DNA from: Pseudolabrys sp.
GTDB taxonomy: Bacteria; Pseudomonadota; Alphaproteobacteria; Rhizobiales; Xanthobacteraceae
Assembly: GCA_026125895.1 (NCBI GenBank)
Contig: JAHCKG010000009.1
Location: 62,001 to 126,000, forward strand
DNA length: 64,000 nt
Direction of reading: 5' to 3'
Shown: in pieces, positions 1-12,690 of the stretch
Layout of the letters: each line of letters begins with the position of its first letter
Position numbering within the stretch: position 1 is the first letter of the stretch
Translations under genes and position numbers: made by a program
The notes under the pieces: model-generated
What the model was told of the DNA's origin: nothing
Databases searched by the model: none
Seen by the model: only the letters and a program-made list of their open reading frames with translations

Positions 1-1
1 A

Positions 2-2608
2 GGCACCAGCAACGAAAACCTGCCCGAGACCCACCGCATCATCAAGCAGCTGCGCGCCGAGCTGGACGCCTATGCGCCGGGCAAGGTGCTGCTCGCCGAG
101 GCCAATATGTGGCCGGAGGACGTGCAGCAGTATTTCGGCGACGGCGACGAATGCCAGATGGCCTACCACTTCCCGCTGATGCCGCGCATCTACATGGCGA
201 TCGCGCAGGAAGACCGCTTCCCGATCGCCGACATCATGCGGCAGACACCGGAAATCCCGGCCAATTGCCAATGGGCCATGTTCCTGCGCAACCACGACGA
301 GCTGACGCTCGAAATGGTGACCGACGCCGAGCGCGATTACCTGTGGTCGACCTACGCCGTCGATCCGCGCGCCCGCATCAATGTCGGCATCCGCCGGCGC
401 CTTGCGCCGCTGATGGACAACGACCGACGCAAGATCGAACTGATGAACTCGATCCTGATGTCCATGCCCGGCACGCCGATCATCTATTACGGCGACGAAA
501 TCGGCATGGGCGACAACATCTATCTCGGCGACCGCAACGGCGTGCGCACGCCGATGCAATGGACGCCGGACAGAAATGGCGGCTTTTCGCGCGCCGATCC
601 GGCGGCGCTGTTCCTGCCCTGCATCATGGATCCCGTCTATGGCTTCTCGGCCGTGAACGTCGAGGCGCAGAGCCGTTCCGCCTCCTCGCTCCTGAACTGG
701 ACCAAGCGCCTGATCAGCGTGCGCAAGTCCACGCAGGTTTTCGGCCGCGGCACGCTGACTTTCGTTCGCCCGACCAACCGCACCGTGCTCGCTTATGTGC
801 GCCAGCTCGGCGACGAGGCGATCCTGTGTGTCGCCAATTTGTCGCGCTCGGCGCAGGCCGTCGAGCTCGACCTGTCGGCCTGGGAAGGCCGCATGCCGCA
901 GGAGATGCTCGGCCGCGTCAACTTCCCGCGCATCGGCCAGCTTCCTTATCTGGTGACGCTGCCGCCTTACGGCTTCTTCTGGTTCCAGCTCAACAAGGAG
1001 CCGGGCAGCGAACAGCCGCACGCACTGCCGCGCGATGTGTCGACATTGGTGCTCGGCGCCGGCTGGAATTCGCTCGCCGACGGCTGGACGCGGCGCACTT
1101 TCGAGAACGACGTGCTGCCAGGCTTCATCACGCACCAGCGGTGGTTCGCCGACAAGGAGGCGCGCAAGATTTCGACCGCCGTCAGCGCTGCCATTCCGCT
1201 GAACCTCGGCGACCGCGATCATCTCGCCACGATCGTCGAGGTTACCGGCTCGCACGGCACCAGCCGCTACTTCCTGCCGCTGGCGACGCGCTGGGCTCGC
1301 TATACGACCATGGACCGCGGCCCGGGCTCTATCCTCGCCGCCGTGCGGCGCGGGCCGCGCGAGGGCACGCTGGTGGATGCGGCGGGTGAAGCCGATTTCG
1401 TTCCGGCCTTGCTCGAGGCCATGCACCGCGGCGAAACGGTCAGCCACAAGGACAAGCTCATCGAATTCCGGCCGACGGAGGCTTTCGCGGCCGCACCGGC
1501 GCCGACCATCGAGTCGATCAAACTGGTCGATCGCGAGCAGTCCAACTCCAGCGTCATCGCCGATAATCGTTTTGTCGTGAAGCTGCTGCGGCGTCTCGCG
1601 CCCGGCGCGCATCCCGAAATCGAGATGGGCCGCTTCCTCACCGACAAGACGACCTTCAAGAATGCGCCGGCGCTGCTCGGCTCGGCTGAACTCGTCGAAG
1701 GCGACACGCGCAGCGCGCTCGCTGTGGTGCACGAATTTATCGAGAACCAGGGCGACGCCTGGTCGCTGACGTTGTCGGCGCTGGAACGCCTGATCGACCA
1801 GCAGCGCCTCAATCTCGCCGAACCGCTGACCGAGACCGCCGACACTTTGGTGCTGATGCAGCGCATGAGCCAGATCGGCCGGCGCACGGCGGAGCTGCAT
1901 CTTGCGCTCGCCAGCCATGACGACATCGCCGATTTCGCGCCGGAGCCAGTGTCGCCCGCCGACATGACGCAGTGGACCGACACCCTGCTGGCGCGGACGC
2001 AAGCCCGCCTCGATCTCATCAAGTCCACCACGCTGCCCGACAGCGTCGCCGGGATGGCCGAGCTGCTCGTGCAGAATCGCGACGCCATCATGGCTTACCT
2101 TTCGGCCAACAAGGGCGTCCCTTTCGAGGGCATGAAGATACGCCATCACGGCGACTATCATCTCGGCCAGATCCTCATCGCCAAGGACGACGCCTACATC
2201 CTCGACTTCGAGGGTGAGCCGCGCCGCACGCTCGAGGAGCGCCGGCATAAGGCGCCGCCCGCGCGCGACGTCGCCGGCTTCATACGCTCGATCGATTACG
2301 CCGTCAGCGCCGCGATCAATCAGGCCCCCGACCTCAATGGCGAAGACCTCGCCGTTCTCACGCCGCTGATGCGCGAGTGGGGCGACCGGCTGACGGGCGC
2401 GTTCTGGGATTGCTATCGCGAGAACGTAAAGGACACGAACCTGTGGCCGGCCGATGCCGACCAGACACGCCGGCTGCTCGACTGGTTCCTGCTCGACAAG
2501 GCGATGTACGAAATCGAATACGAGCTGACCAACCGTCCGTCCTGGGCCCACATCCCGCTGGAAGCGACCTTGCGCATCCTGTGGCAGCGCGGAGCGATCG
2601 AGCAATGA
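2..2608 (+). CDS. treS: Trehalose synthase-maltokinase fusion (5' partial)
   Basis: The reading frame is open from the window edge, so the N-terminus lies upstream; 868 residues are visible. The first ~330 residues are the end of a GH13 trehalose synthase barrel ([33 protein letters not shown]) and its beta domain. From about nt 1080 a maltokinase follows: the cap motif [13 protein letters not shown], then kinase motifs [11 protein letters not shown] and YILDFEGEP near nt 2140-2220. Known role: TreS interconverts trehalose and maltose, and the kinase makes maltose 1-phosphate for GlgE. The stop overlaps the glgB start (ATGA), so translation is probably coupled. glgE would be expected just upstream (inference). 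Confidence 0.95.
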   Translation, partial: GTSNENLPETHRIIKQLRAELDAYAPGKVLLAEANMWPEDVQQYFGDGDECQMAYHFPLMPRIYMAIAQEDRFPIADIMRQTPEIPANCQWAMFLRNHDELTLEMVTDAERDYLWSTYAVDPRARINVGIRRRLAPLMDNDRRKIELMNSILMSMPGTPIIYYGDEIGMGDNIYLGDRNGVRTPMQWTPDRNGGFSRADPAALFLPCIMDPVYGFSAVNVEAQSRSASSLLNWTKRLISVRKSTQVFGRGTLTFVRPTNRTVLAYVRQLGDEAILCVANLSRSAQAVELDLSAWEGRMPQEMLGRVNFPRIGQLPYLVTLPPYGFFWFQLNKEPGSEQPHALPRDVSTLVLGAGWNSLADGWTRRTFENDVLPGFITHQRWFADKEARKISTAVSAAIPLNLGDRDHLATIVEVTGSHGTSRYFLPLATRWARYTTMDRGPGSILAAVRRGPREGTLVDAAGEADFVPALLEAMHRGETVSHKDKLIEFRPTEAFAAAPAPTIESIKLVDREQSNSSVIADNRFVVKLLRRLAPGAHPEIEMGRFLTDKTTFKNAPALLGSAELVEGDTRSALAVVHEFIENQGDAWSLTLSALERLIDQQRLNLAEPLTETADTLVLMQRMSQIGRRTAELHLALASHDDIADFAPEPVSPADMTQWTDTLLARTQARLDLIKSTTLPDSVAGMAELLVQNRDAIMAYLSANKGVPFEGMKIRHHGDYHLGQILIAKDDAYILDFEGEPRRTLEERRHKAPPARDVAGFIRSIDYAVSAAINQAPDLNGEDLAVLTPLMREWGDRLTGAFWDCYRENVKDTNLWPADADQTRRLLDWFLLDKAMYEIEYELTNRPSWAHIPLEATLRILWQRGAIEQ

Positions 2609-4767
2609 ACGAACATGTCCGCCACCTCACGGCCGATGCCCGCGCCATCATCGAGGGCCGCCATGCCGACCCGTTCGCCTATCTTGGCCCCCACACCGAG
2701 AACGGGCGCAACGTCGTGCGCGCCTTCCTGCCCAATGCCGATCGCGTGTCGGTCGTCAATGACGCCGGCGAACAGCCGCTCGACCGTCTCGACGATTCCG
2801 GCCTGTTCGCGGGCCCGGTGAACGCGGCGGGCCCCTACCGCCTGCGCGCGCGTTACGGGGACCACGCCGTCGATCTCGACGATCCTTATCGCTTCCCGCC
2901 GGTGCTGTCCGACTTCGACCTGTTCCTGCTCGGCGAAGGCAACCAGCTCCGGCTTTACGACAAGCTCGGCGCTCACCCGATGACGCTCGACGGCGTCGAT
3001 GGCGTCGCCTTTGCCGTGCTGGCGCCGAACGCGCAGCGCGTCAGCGTGGTCGGCGACTTCAATTTCTGGGACGGCCGCATGCATTCGATGCGGGTGCGCG
3101 GCAACGGCTATTGGGAAATCTTCGTCCCGGGCGCCAAGGCCGGCGCGAAGTACAAGTTCGAGATCGTCGCCCGCTCCGGGCAGCGCCTGCCGCTGAAATC
3201 CGATCCCGTCGCCTTCGCCGCCGAAGTGCGGCCTTCGACCGCCTCAATCGTCGTCGATGCGGCGCGCCTGCCGCAGCCGACCCGTGCGCCCGACAACATC
3301 AACGCGCTCGACCGGCCGATGTCGATCTACGAGGTGCACCTCGGCTCATGGCGGCGCAGCATCGAGCGCGACAATGGCTGGCTGACCTATCGCGAACTCG
3401 CCGAGCAGCTGCCGCGCTATGCCGCCGAGATGGGATTCACCCATGTCGAACTGCTGCCGGTGTCGGAACATCCCTTCGACGGCTCGTGGGGCTATCAGCC
3501 GACCGGCATGTTCGCGCCGACCAGCCGCTTCGGCACACCGGAGGATTTCATCGCGCTAGTCGATGCCCTGCACAAGGCCGGGCTCGGCGTCATCCTCGAC
3601 TGGGTGCCGGGCCACTTCCCGGACGATCCGCACGGGCTGGCGCGTTTCGACGGCACCGGGCTCTACGAGCATGAGGACCCGCGCCAGGGCCGCCATCTCG
3701 ACTGGGGCACGATGATCTACAACTACGGCCGGGTCGAGGTGACGAACTTCCTGTTGTCGAACGCGCTGTTCTGGCTGGAGCGCTACGGCGTTGACGGCCT
3801 GCGCGTCGATGCGGTCGCGTCAATGCTGTATCTCGACTACAGCAGGCCCTCCAACGGCTGGATCCCCAACAAGCACGGCGGCCGCGAGAACATCGAGGCC
3901 ATCGACTTCCTGCGCCGTACCAACACCGAGGTGTACAAGCACTTCCCGCAAGCGACGACCGCGGCCGAGGAATCGACCGCTTGGCCGCAGGTGTCGCGAC
4001 CGGTCGATTGGGGCGGGTTGGGCTTTGGCTACAAGTGGAACATGGGGTGGATGAACGACACCCTGGACTACATCTCCAAGGACCCGATCCACCGCCGCTA
4101 TCACCACGGCAAGATCCTGTTCGGCCTGCACTACGCCTTCTCGGAAAACTTCATCCTGCCGCTGTCGCATGACGAGGTCGTGCACGGCAAACGCTCCATC
4201 CTCGGCCGCATGCCGGGCGACGAATGGCAGCGCTTCGCCAATCTGCGCGCCTATTACAGCTTCATGTTCGGCCACCCCGGCAAGAAGCTGATGTTCATGG
4301 GCTCGGAGTTCGGCCAGGACACCGAGTGGAATCACGACGTCAGCCTGCCGTGGCACCTGACCGAACATCCCGGGCATGCAGGCATCCAGCGGCTGGTGCG
4401 CGACCTCAACCGGCTCTACCGCGACACGCCAGCGCTGCATGAGCTGGACTGCGACGCGAGCGGCTTTGAATGGCTTGTCACCGACGACGACGACAACTCG
4501 ACCTTCGCCTGGCTGCGCAAGGGCAAAGGCCCCGCCGAGCGCTGCGTGGTGGTCGTCAACTTCACCCCGCAGGTCCTCCACGACTACCGGCTTCGCGTTC
4601 CCTTCGCCGGGCGCTGGCGCGAGATATTTAATTCGGACGCGGAGGCCTATGGCGGCAGCAATGTCGGGAACGCAGGGGCCGTGTCCACCGTTGCGATGCG
4701 TGATAGTCAGGAGCTCCACATTGTCGTCCCACCGCTTGCTGCCGTCTTTTTCGTTCCTGAACTCTGA
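2605..4767 (+). CDS. glgB: 1,4-alpha-glucan branching enzyme GlgB
   Basis: 720 residues, a normal GlgB length. An N-terminal CBM48-like beta region precedes the GH13 barrel. Visible motifs are the [10 protein letters not shown] loop, [10 protein letters not shown] with nucleophile Asp402, AEEST with acid Glu455/456, and [12 protein letters not shown]. It introduces alpha-1,6 branches into linear glucan in the cytoplasm. The ATG at 2605 overlaps the treS stop by 4 bases and fits the family start; an upstream in-frame extension is only antisense-free coding shadow of treS. Second gene of the glucan/trehalose operon. Confidence 0.97.
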   Translation: MNEHVRHLTADARAIIEGRHADPFAYLGPHTENGRNVVRAFLPNADRVSVVNDAGEQPLDRLDDSGLFAGPVNAAGPYRLRARYGDHAVDLDDPYRFPPVLSDFDLFLLGEGNQLRLYDKLGAHPMTLDGVDGVAFAVLAPNAQRVSVVGDFNFWDGRMHSMRVRGNGYWEIFVPGAKAGAKYKFEIVARSGQRLPLKSDPVAFAAEVRPSTASIVVDAARLPQPTRAPDNINALDRPMSIYEVHLGSWRRSIERDNGWLTYRELAEQLPRYAAEMGFTHVELLPVSEHPFDGSWGYQPTGMFAPTSRFGTPEDFIALVDALHKAGLGVILDWVPGHFPDDPHGLARFDGTGLYEHEDPRQGRHLDWGTMIYNYGRVEVTNFLLSNALFWLERYGVDGLRVDAVASMLYLDYSRPSNGWIPNKHGGRENIEAIDFLRRTNTEVYKHFPQATTAAEESTAWPQVSRPVDWGGLGFGYKWNMGWMNDTLDYISKDPIHRRYHHGKILFGLHYAFSENFILPLSHDEVVHGKRSILGRMPGDEWQRFANLRAYYSFMFGHPGKKLMFMGSEFGQDTEWNHDVSLPWHLTEHPGHAGIQRLVRDLNRLYRDTPALHELDCDASGFEWLVTDDDDNSTFAWLRKGKGPAERCVVVVNFTPQVLHDYRLRVPFAGRWREIFNSDAEAYGGSNVGNAGAVSTVAMRDSQELHIVVPPLAAVFFVPEL

Positions 4768-4774
4768 CGGCAAG

Positions 4775-6831
4775 ATGTCTGCCGGCGCGCCCTATCCGTT
4801 GGGCGCGACATGGGACGGGCGCGGCACGAATTTCGCACTGTTCTCCGCCAACGCCACCAAAGTAACCCTCTGCCTGTTCGACAGCAGCGGCAAGCGCGAG
4901 ACCGAACGCATCGTCATGCCCGAGCGCACCGACGATGTATGGCACGCCTATCTGCCGCAGGTGTCGCCCGGCCAGCTCTACGGTTACCGCGTGGACGGGC
5001 CCTACGAGCCGAATGCCGGCCACCGCTTCAACGCCAACAAGCTGCTGATCGACCCCTACAGCAAGCGGCTGGCCGGTCCGTTCGTCTGGAACGACGCGCA
5101 TTTCGGCTATCGCACCGGCGCCAAGCAGCAGGATCTCGCGATCGACCGGCGCGACAACGCCCGCTACATGTACAAATCGGTGGTCGTCGACGCCGCGCAT
5201 ACCTGGCGGCACGCGGCGCGGCCGCAGAACCGGTGGGAAGACACGGTCTTCTATGAGGCCCACGTCAAGGGCCTGACGCAGCAGCATCCGGACGTGCCGG
5301 CCGAACTGCGCGGCACCTATCGCGGCCTGTCGTCGCCCGGAATGATCGCGCATCTGCGCAAGATCGGCGTCACCGCCATCGAGCTTCTGCCGATCCACGC
5401 CTTCCTGGACGACCGGCATCTGCTCGACAAGAGTCTGAAGAACTACTGGGGCTATAACACGCTGAGTTTCTTCACGCCGGAAGCGCGGTACGCGCATGGC
5501 GACGAAATCTCCGCGATGCGCGCCACCGTCGCGGCGCTGCACGATGCCGGCATCGAGGTCATCCTCGACGTTGTCTACAACCATACCTGCGAAGGCAACC
5601 ACATGGGGCCGACGCTGTGCTACCGCGGCATCGACAACGCCTCGTACTATTGGCTGATGCCGGACCAGCCGCGCTATTACGACGATTTCACCGGAACCGG
5701 CAATTCGCTCAAGCTCGCCCATCCGCGGGTGCTGCAGTTGGTGATGGACTCGCTGCGGCACTGGGTCGAGGCCTATCACGTCGACGGCTTCCGCTTCGAC
5801 CTCGCCTCGACGCTGGCGCGCGGCCCGGCCTTCGACCGCAACGCGCCGTTCCTGACGGCGGTGCGGCAGGATCCCGTGCTCGCCAATGTCAAGATGATCG
5901 CCGAGCCCTGGGACATCGGCGCCGGCGGCTATCAGGTCGGCGGCTTCCCCAATGGCTGGTCGGAGTGGAACGACGTCTATCGCAAGACCTTGCGCCGGTT
6001 CTGGCGCGGCGACGGCGGCATCATCGGCGATCTCGCCCATGCGCTAACGGCGTCGGCGGCGCAGTTCCAGCACGACGGCCGCGGCCCGCGCGCCAGCATC
6101 AACCACGTCACCGTGCATGACGGCTTCACGCTCGCCGATCTCTACGCTTACGACCACAAGCACAACGAAGCCAACGGCGAGGACAACCGCGACGGCTCCG
6201 ACGACAATGTCGGCACCAATTGCGGCGTCGAGGGACCGACCGACGACGAGGCCATCATCGCGCGCCGCCGGCAATTGCGGAAGAACCAGATCGCCTGCCT
6301 CTATCTGGCGCAAGGCGTTCCCCTGCTGCTGGCCGGCGACGAGGTCGGTAATTCGCAGAACGGCAACAACAACACCTATTGCCAGGACGACGAGATCGGC
6401 TGGACCGACTGGTCGAAGCTCGGCAGCGACGACGACATGACCGAGTTCGTCGGGCAGATGGCGAAGCTGCGCGCACGCTTCAGCCAAGTCGGCGTCGATC
6501 ACTGGCTGCAGGGCAAGCGCGAGGACGGCAGCTACGACATCAAGTGGCTGCGCCCGTCCGGCGAGGAGATGACCGAGGAAGACTGGCACTTCCCTGACGG
6601 CCGCTTCATTGCCTACGTGCTCGGCGCGCGTGACGAGAATGGCGAGCCGATGCTCGTCGTTATCAACGGTGCCGCCAACGACGTCGAATTCACCTTCCCG
6701 CAGTGGCCCGGCGCCACGAAGTGGCAGAACCTCATCGACACCGGCAATGGGGCACCGCAAAGCGTGCTCGGCGACACCGGTTCGCCCTGGGCCAGCAATC
6801 CGAACTCGATACTCGTGTTCGCGGGCCGGCC

Positions 6832-6835
<4 letters not shown>
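4775..6835 (+). CDS. glgX: Glycogen debranching enzyme GlgX
   Basis: 686 residues. It opens with a CBM48 domain (PLGATWDGRGTNFALFSANA), followed by a GH13 isoamylase-type barrel with DGFRFDLAST (nucleophile Asp342), MIAEPWD (Glu377) and NHVTVHDGFTL. The family hydrolyses alpha-1,6 links of short branches left after phosphorolysis, and it yields malto-oligosaccharides usable by TreY/TreZ. The ATG at 4775 lies 7 bases after the glgB stop; its end overlaps treZ by ATGA. A long upstream in-frame extension runs inside glgB and was not used. Confidence 0.96.
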
Positions 6836-8582
<1,747 letters not shown>

Positions 8583-8583
<1 letters not shown>

Positions 8584-11333
8584 TGCCGATGCCGCCCGCC
8601 ATTCCGCTCGCCACCTACCGTCTGCAGCTGACGAAGGACTTCACGTTCGACGACGCCGCCGCGCTCGGGCCCTATCTGAAGCAGCTCGGCGTGTCGCATC
8701 TTTACGCCTCGCCGTTTCTCAAGGCGCGGCCCGGCAGCACCCATGGCTATGACATCATCGACCACGGCCAGCTCAACCCCGAGCTCGGCGGCGAAGAAGG
8801 CTTCGCGCGCTTGAGCGACGCGCTGCGCGCGCATGATCTAGGGCTGATCCTCGATTTCGTGCCGAACCACATGGGCGTCGGCCATGCCGACAATGCCTGG
8901 TGGCTCGACGTGCTCGAATGGGGCAAGGAGTCGCCCTATGCCCAGGCCTTCGACATCGACTGGGACGCCGTGCCGTTCCGCCACAATCCCGGCGTTCTGC
9001 TCCCGGTGCTCGGCAAGCCCTACGGCGAGGCGCTGCAATCTGGAGAGATCGAGCTTAAATACGACGCCGACGCCGGCACCTTCGCCGCCTGGTATTTCGA
9101 CAACAAGCTGCCGATCAATCCGCAGCGCTACAACGAGATCATCCGCACCGCGGTGACTGCGGCCGGTGCCGCGGATGATGCAGCCGGCAAGGAATTGCTC
9201 GCACTGGCCGATCGGTCGCGCGACCTCAGGACGCCGTCCTATCGCGACGCGCCCGCATTCAAGGAAGCGCTTCGCGCCATCGACGGCGGCGGCGCCATTA
9301 TCGAGCGCGGCCTCAAGGCGGCCTATCGCGGTAACGACGAAGGGGGCCGCGCGCTGCTGCATCGCCTGCTCGAGCGGCAGAACTACCGCATCGCCTACTG
9401 GCGCGTCGCCTTCGCCGCCGTGAACTACCGGCGCTTCTTCGACATCAACGAACTGGCGGGCCTGCGCGTCGAACAGCCAATGGTGTTCCGCCGCATTCAC
9501 GAACGCGTCGAGCGCCTCATTCGCGACGGCCGGCTGCAAGGGCTGCGCCTCGATCACATCGATGGTCTGCGCGACCCGGCGCAATACACCAAGCGCCTGC
9601 AACAGCTCACGCGCAAAGCGCGGGACAAAGCCGACCGCGCGCCGTTTTACGTCATCGTCGAAAAGATCCTGGCGGAAGGCGAGCCGCTGCCGGCCTTGCC
9701 GGGCGTTGCTGGAACCACCGGCTACGAATGGCTCAACGTCATCTCCCACGTACTCGCCGACGCGCGCGGTCTTGCTCCGCTCGAGGCAACCTGGCGCGGC
9801 TTCACCGGCGAGCAGGCTTCACCCGCCGAGATGCTCGACGCCGCCAAGCGGCGCGTCATCGAGACGATGCTGGCCAGCGAATTCACCGTGCTGTCGCGCG
9901 CTTTGGCGCGCATTGCCGCCGGGCACTTCTCGACGCGGGACTACACGCTCAATCGCCTGCGCGAAGCGCTGCTGCTATACGCCCTCGAATTCCCGCTATA
10001 CCGCACTTACGTCACCGCCGCCGGCGCCTCGGCCATGGACCGCATCACCATCGACGCCGTCATTGCCCGCGCCAAGAAACGCTGGACCGGGCCCGACCCG
10101 GACATTTTCGATTTCCTGCGTCGCGTCGTCACGCTCGATCTGGCGCGCGACGTCAGTTACAGCGCACCGCGCGTGCGCAATTTCGCGCTCAAGCTGCAGC
10201 AGTTCACCGGGCCGCTGATGGCCAAGGCGATGGAAGACACCGTTTTCTATCGTGATCACCGACTGCTCGCCTTCAATGAAGTCGGCGGCCACCCGGACGC
10301 GCATGCGCTGACGATCGCCGATTTCCATGCGCTGCAGCGCCGCCGCCTTGATGCCGAAGCAGGCAGCCTGACAGCGACCGCGACCCATGACACCAAGCGC
10401 GGCGAGGACGCGCGGGCGCGCATTCTGGCGCTGACCGAGCTGGCCGACGACTGGGACGCCGCAGTCCGGCAATGGCGCGAGCAGAATGCGCCGCTCATCG
10501 AGCGTCGCGGCAAGGCGCGGCGGCCGAGCGCCGGCCATGAATACATGATCTATCAGGCGCTGATCGGCGCCTGGCCCGGTCAGCCCGATGCCGGGTTTAC
10601 CGAGCGCATGAAAGCCTATGTGATCAAGGCCGCGCGTGAGGGCAAGCAGCAGACGAGCTGGACGACGCCCGACGAAGACTATGAGCGCGCGCTGACCGAC
10701 TTCGTGGACGCCCTGCTCGACTCGGCCCGGTCCGCAGACTTCCTGCAATCATTCAGCGCTTTTGCCGGGCGCACCTCGCTGCTCGGTGCGCTCAACGGAC
10801 TGTCGCAGCTCGCGCTGAAGACGCTGACACCGGGCGTGCCCGATTTCTATCAGGGCAGTGAGTTCTGGGATCTGTCTCTGGTCGACCCCGACAATCGCCG
10901 GCCGATCGATTTCGGCAAGCGCCAGGACACGCTGCGGCAGCCGGCGGATTGGCGGGTTCTCGCCGCCGGCTGGCAGACGGGAGAGATCAAGCTCGCCTTG
11001 ACGCATGCCTTGCTCGACCTGCGGGCGCGCTTTGCCGATCTGTTTCAGAGGGGCAGCTACGAACCGGTGGTGATATCGGGCGCGCATGCCCGCCACGTCA
11101 TCGCCTTCGCACGCAGCTTCCGGCGGCAGCGCATCATCGTCGCCGTTGGCCGCCATTTCGCGGCGCTGACCGACGGCGGCCGACACTGGCCCGAAACGAT
11201 CGACGCGCGGCTGGAGATCGAAGGAGCGAACCGCTATCTCGACCTGCTCTCGCCCACCGGGCAGGCGATCGACGACGCAAATCTCCGCGCAATGTTCGCC
11301 GACATCCCGATCGCGGTGCTGCTCGCTGAGTGA
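8583..11333 (+). CDS. treY: Malto-oligosyltrehalose synthase TreY
   Basis: 916 residues, longer than many TreY proteins. GH13 family motifs: PLATYRLQL at the N-terminus, STHGYDIIDH, LILDFVPNHMG, LRLDHIDGL (Asp324), VEKILAEGEPLP (Glu360) and TATHDTKRGEDARAR. It converts the reducing-end alpha-1,4 link of a malto-oligosaccharide into a trehalose unit. Last gene of the operon; it faces the minus-strand TPP enzyme genes with only 23 bases between the two stops, and no clear terminator hairpin is visible there. Confidence 0.96.
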
Positions 11334-11356
11334 TTGGCGCAGCGTCGCAAACTCCG

Positions 11357-11944
11357 CTACGCTTTCACGCCGATAGCCGCCCGGAACCGGTTCTTGAGGA
11401 CGACGCCGTCTCGCTCGGGAAGAACGCGGGCCGCTTCGCCCGTCGCGATCCGCACTCGCGCAAACAACGGGCCCGCCCCGGCGAGTTTCCTGAGCCGTTC
11501 GGCAAGCCCGGCCAGTGCCGCCTCATCGCGGACGTCGAGCGCCGTGGCAATCCCGCAGCCTTTCGCGACAGCGATCAGATCGACACCGCCCGCGCTGGTG
11601 TGACTCGGCTGCATGCCGGTTTCGCCGTAATGGCCATTGTCGAACACGACGACCGCGAGATTGCGCGGCTGCTTGACGCCGACGGTGGCGAGCGAACCCA
11701 TGCCCATCAGCATCTCGCCATCGCCGGTAACGACGAGCACACGCTTCTCAGGCTGCGCCAGCGCCAGGCCGAGGCCGATCATCGCCGCGCCGCCCATCGC
11801 GCCCCATAGATAGAAGTTGCGGTCGTTGTCGCCGGCGGCGGCAAGATCCCAGCAGGTCGAGCCGAGACCGGGGATGACCAGCAGGTCGTCCTTGCGATCG
11901 GCGAGCAGCGCCGCCATGGCGGCGCGGCGTTCCAGAGCGCTCAT
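11357..11944 (-). CDS. TPP-dependent decarboxylase-like, C-terminal (TPP-binding) subunit
   Basis: 195 residues. It carries the TPP-binding signature GDGEMLMGMGSLATVG followed by VVFDNGHYGETG, so it is the TPP-binding half of a split TPP enzyme. It resembles the beta subunits of sulfopyruvate (ComE) or phosphonopyruvate decarboxylases; the substrate cannot be told from sequence. The ATG at 11944 overlaps the stop of the alpha gene (ATGA), preferred over an upstream TTG inside that gene. It most likely forms an alpha2beta2-like complex with the product of 11941-12471. Confidence 0.8.
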   Translation of the reverse strand: MSALERRAAMAALLADRKDDLLVIPGLGSTCWDLAAAGDNDRNFYLWGAMGGAAMIGLGLALAQPEKRVLVVTGDGEMLMGMGSLATVGVKQPRNLAVVVFDNGHYGETGMQPSHTSAGGVDLIAVAKGCGIATALDVRDEAALAGLAERLRKLAGAGPLFARVRIATGEAARVLPERDGVVLKNRFRAAIGVKA

Positions 11945-12471
11945 TTTACCCAAACCTTCTTGCCGATGAGCTGCTGCGACAGAATGAGCGCGGCGATGCG
12001 CTCGTCGCCGAAGACATGCTGCACGGCGCGCTCGGCGAGGCCTTCGACCTCCTCCGGCTTCGTGGCGCGATAGATCTCGGCTTCATTGAGCCTCATCACC
12101 GGCTCGACGATGGAGCCCATCGGTTGCTGCCACGGATTGAACTCTTCCCACTCGCCGCGCATCGTGATCATCATCAGCAGCGGGAAGCGGCACGAGCGCG
12201 CCAGCGACAGCATGTTGACGCAGTTGCCGACGCCGCTCGACTGCAGCAGCAGCACGGCGCGCTGGCCGCCGAGCGCGGCGCCTGCAGCCAGGGCAACGCC
12301 TTCCTCTTCGGTGGTCAGCACCACGTCGTGGATGTCGGGGTCGGCACGGACGCGATCGATCAGGCGGGCGTGTCCGGCGTCCGGCACATAGCCTACCTGC
12401 CGGATGCCGGCGCGCTTGAGCACATCGTAAAGCTTGTCCGGCCAATCGATGGCGACCGCGGGCGCGTTCAT
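11941..12471 (-). CDS. TPP-dependent decarboxylase-like, N-terminal (pyrimidine-binding) subunit
   Basis: 176 residues. The segment VLTTEEEGVALAAGAALGG carries the catalytic-type Glu of the pyrimidine-binding domain, and LLQSSGVGNCVNMLSL is typical of sulfopyruvate/phosphonopyruvate decarboxylase alpha subunits (ComD-like). The ATG at 12471 overlaps the yacG stop (ATGA); the longer frame runs antisense-like through yacG and is arginine-rich junk. The acyl-CoA ligase two genes upstream suggests a pathway that makes and then activates a carboxylic acid (inference only). Confidence 0.8.
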   Translation of the reverse strand: MNAPAVAIDWPDKLYDVLKRAGIRQVGYVPDAGHARLIDRVRADPDIHDVVLTTEEEGVALAAGAALGGQRAVLLLQSSGVGNCVNMLSLARSCRFPLLMMITMRGEWEEFNPWQQPMGSIVEPVMRLNEAEIYRATKPEEVEGLAERAVQHVFGDERIAALILSQQLIGKKVWVK

Positions 12472-12677
12472 TCGTTGCGTTCCTCGATGCCGTCGGCGGG
12501 CCTTGTGCCGTCCTCGTCCTCTTCTTCCTTCACCGGCACGGCATAGACGCCGGTCAGCCAGCGGTTGAGGTCGATGTCGGCGCAGCGCTTGGAACAGAAC
12601 GGCTTGAAGGCCACGTCGGTGGCGGTGCCGCAGATGGGGCACCGCATGGTGGCGGTTTTTCGGACAGGCTTGTTCAT
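12468..12677 (-). CDS. yacG: DNA gyrase inhibitor / zinc protein YacG
   Basis: 69 residues with the four-cysteine zinc pattern CPICG...FCSKRCADIDLNRWL and an acidic tail (KEEEDEDG), which is the YacG signature. Family members bind GyrB and inhibit gyrase in vitro. The start ATG at 12677 (MNKPVRK) is preferred over one 30 bases upstream. It sits 13 bases after the acyl-CoA ligase stop and its own stop overlaps the TPP alpha gene. In many Rhizobiales yacG follows maf directly; here a ligase gene lies between. Confidence 0.93.
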   Translation of the reverse strand: MNKPVRKTATMRCPICGTATDVAFKPFCSKRCADIDLNRWLTGVYAVPVKEEEDEDGTRPADGIEERNE

Positions 12678-12690
12678 GACGTCTATATAA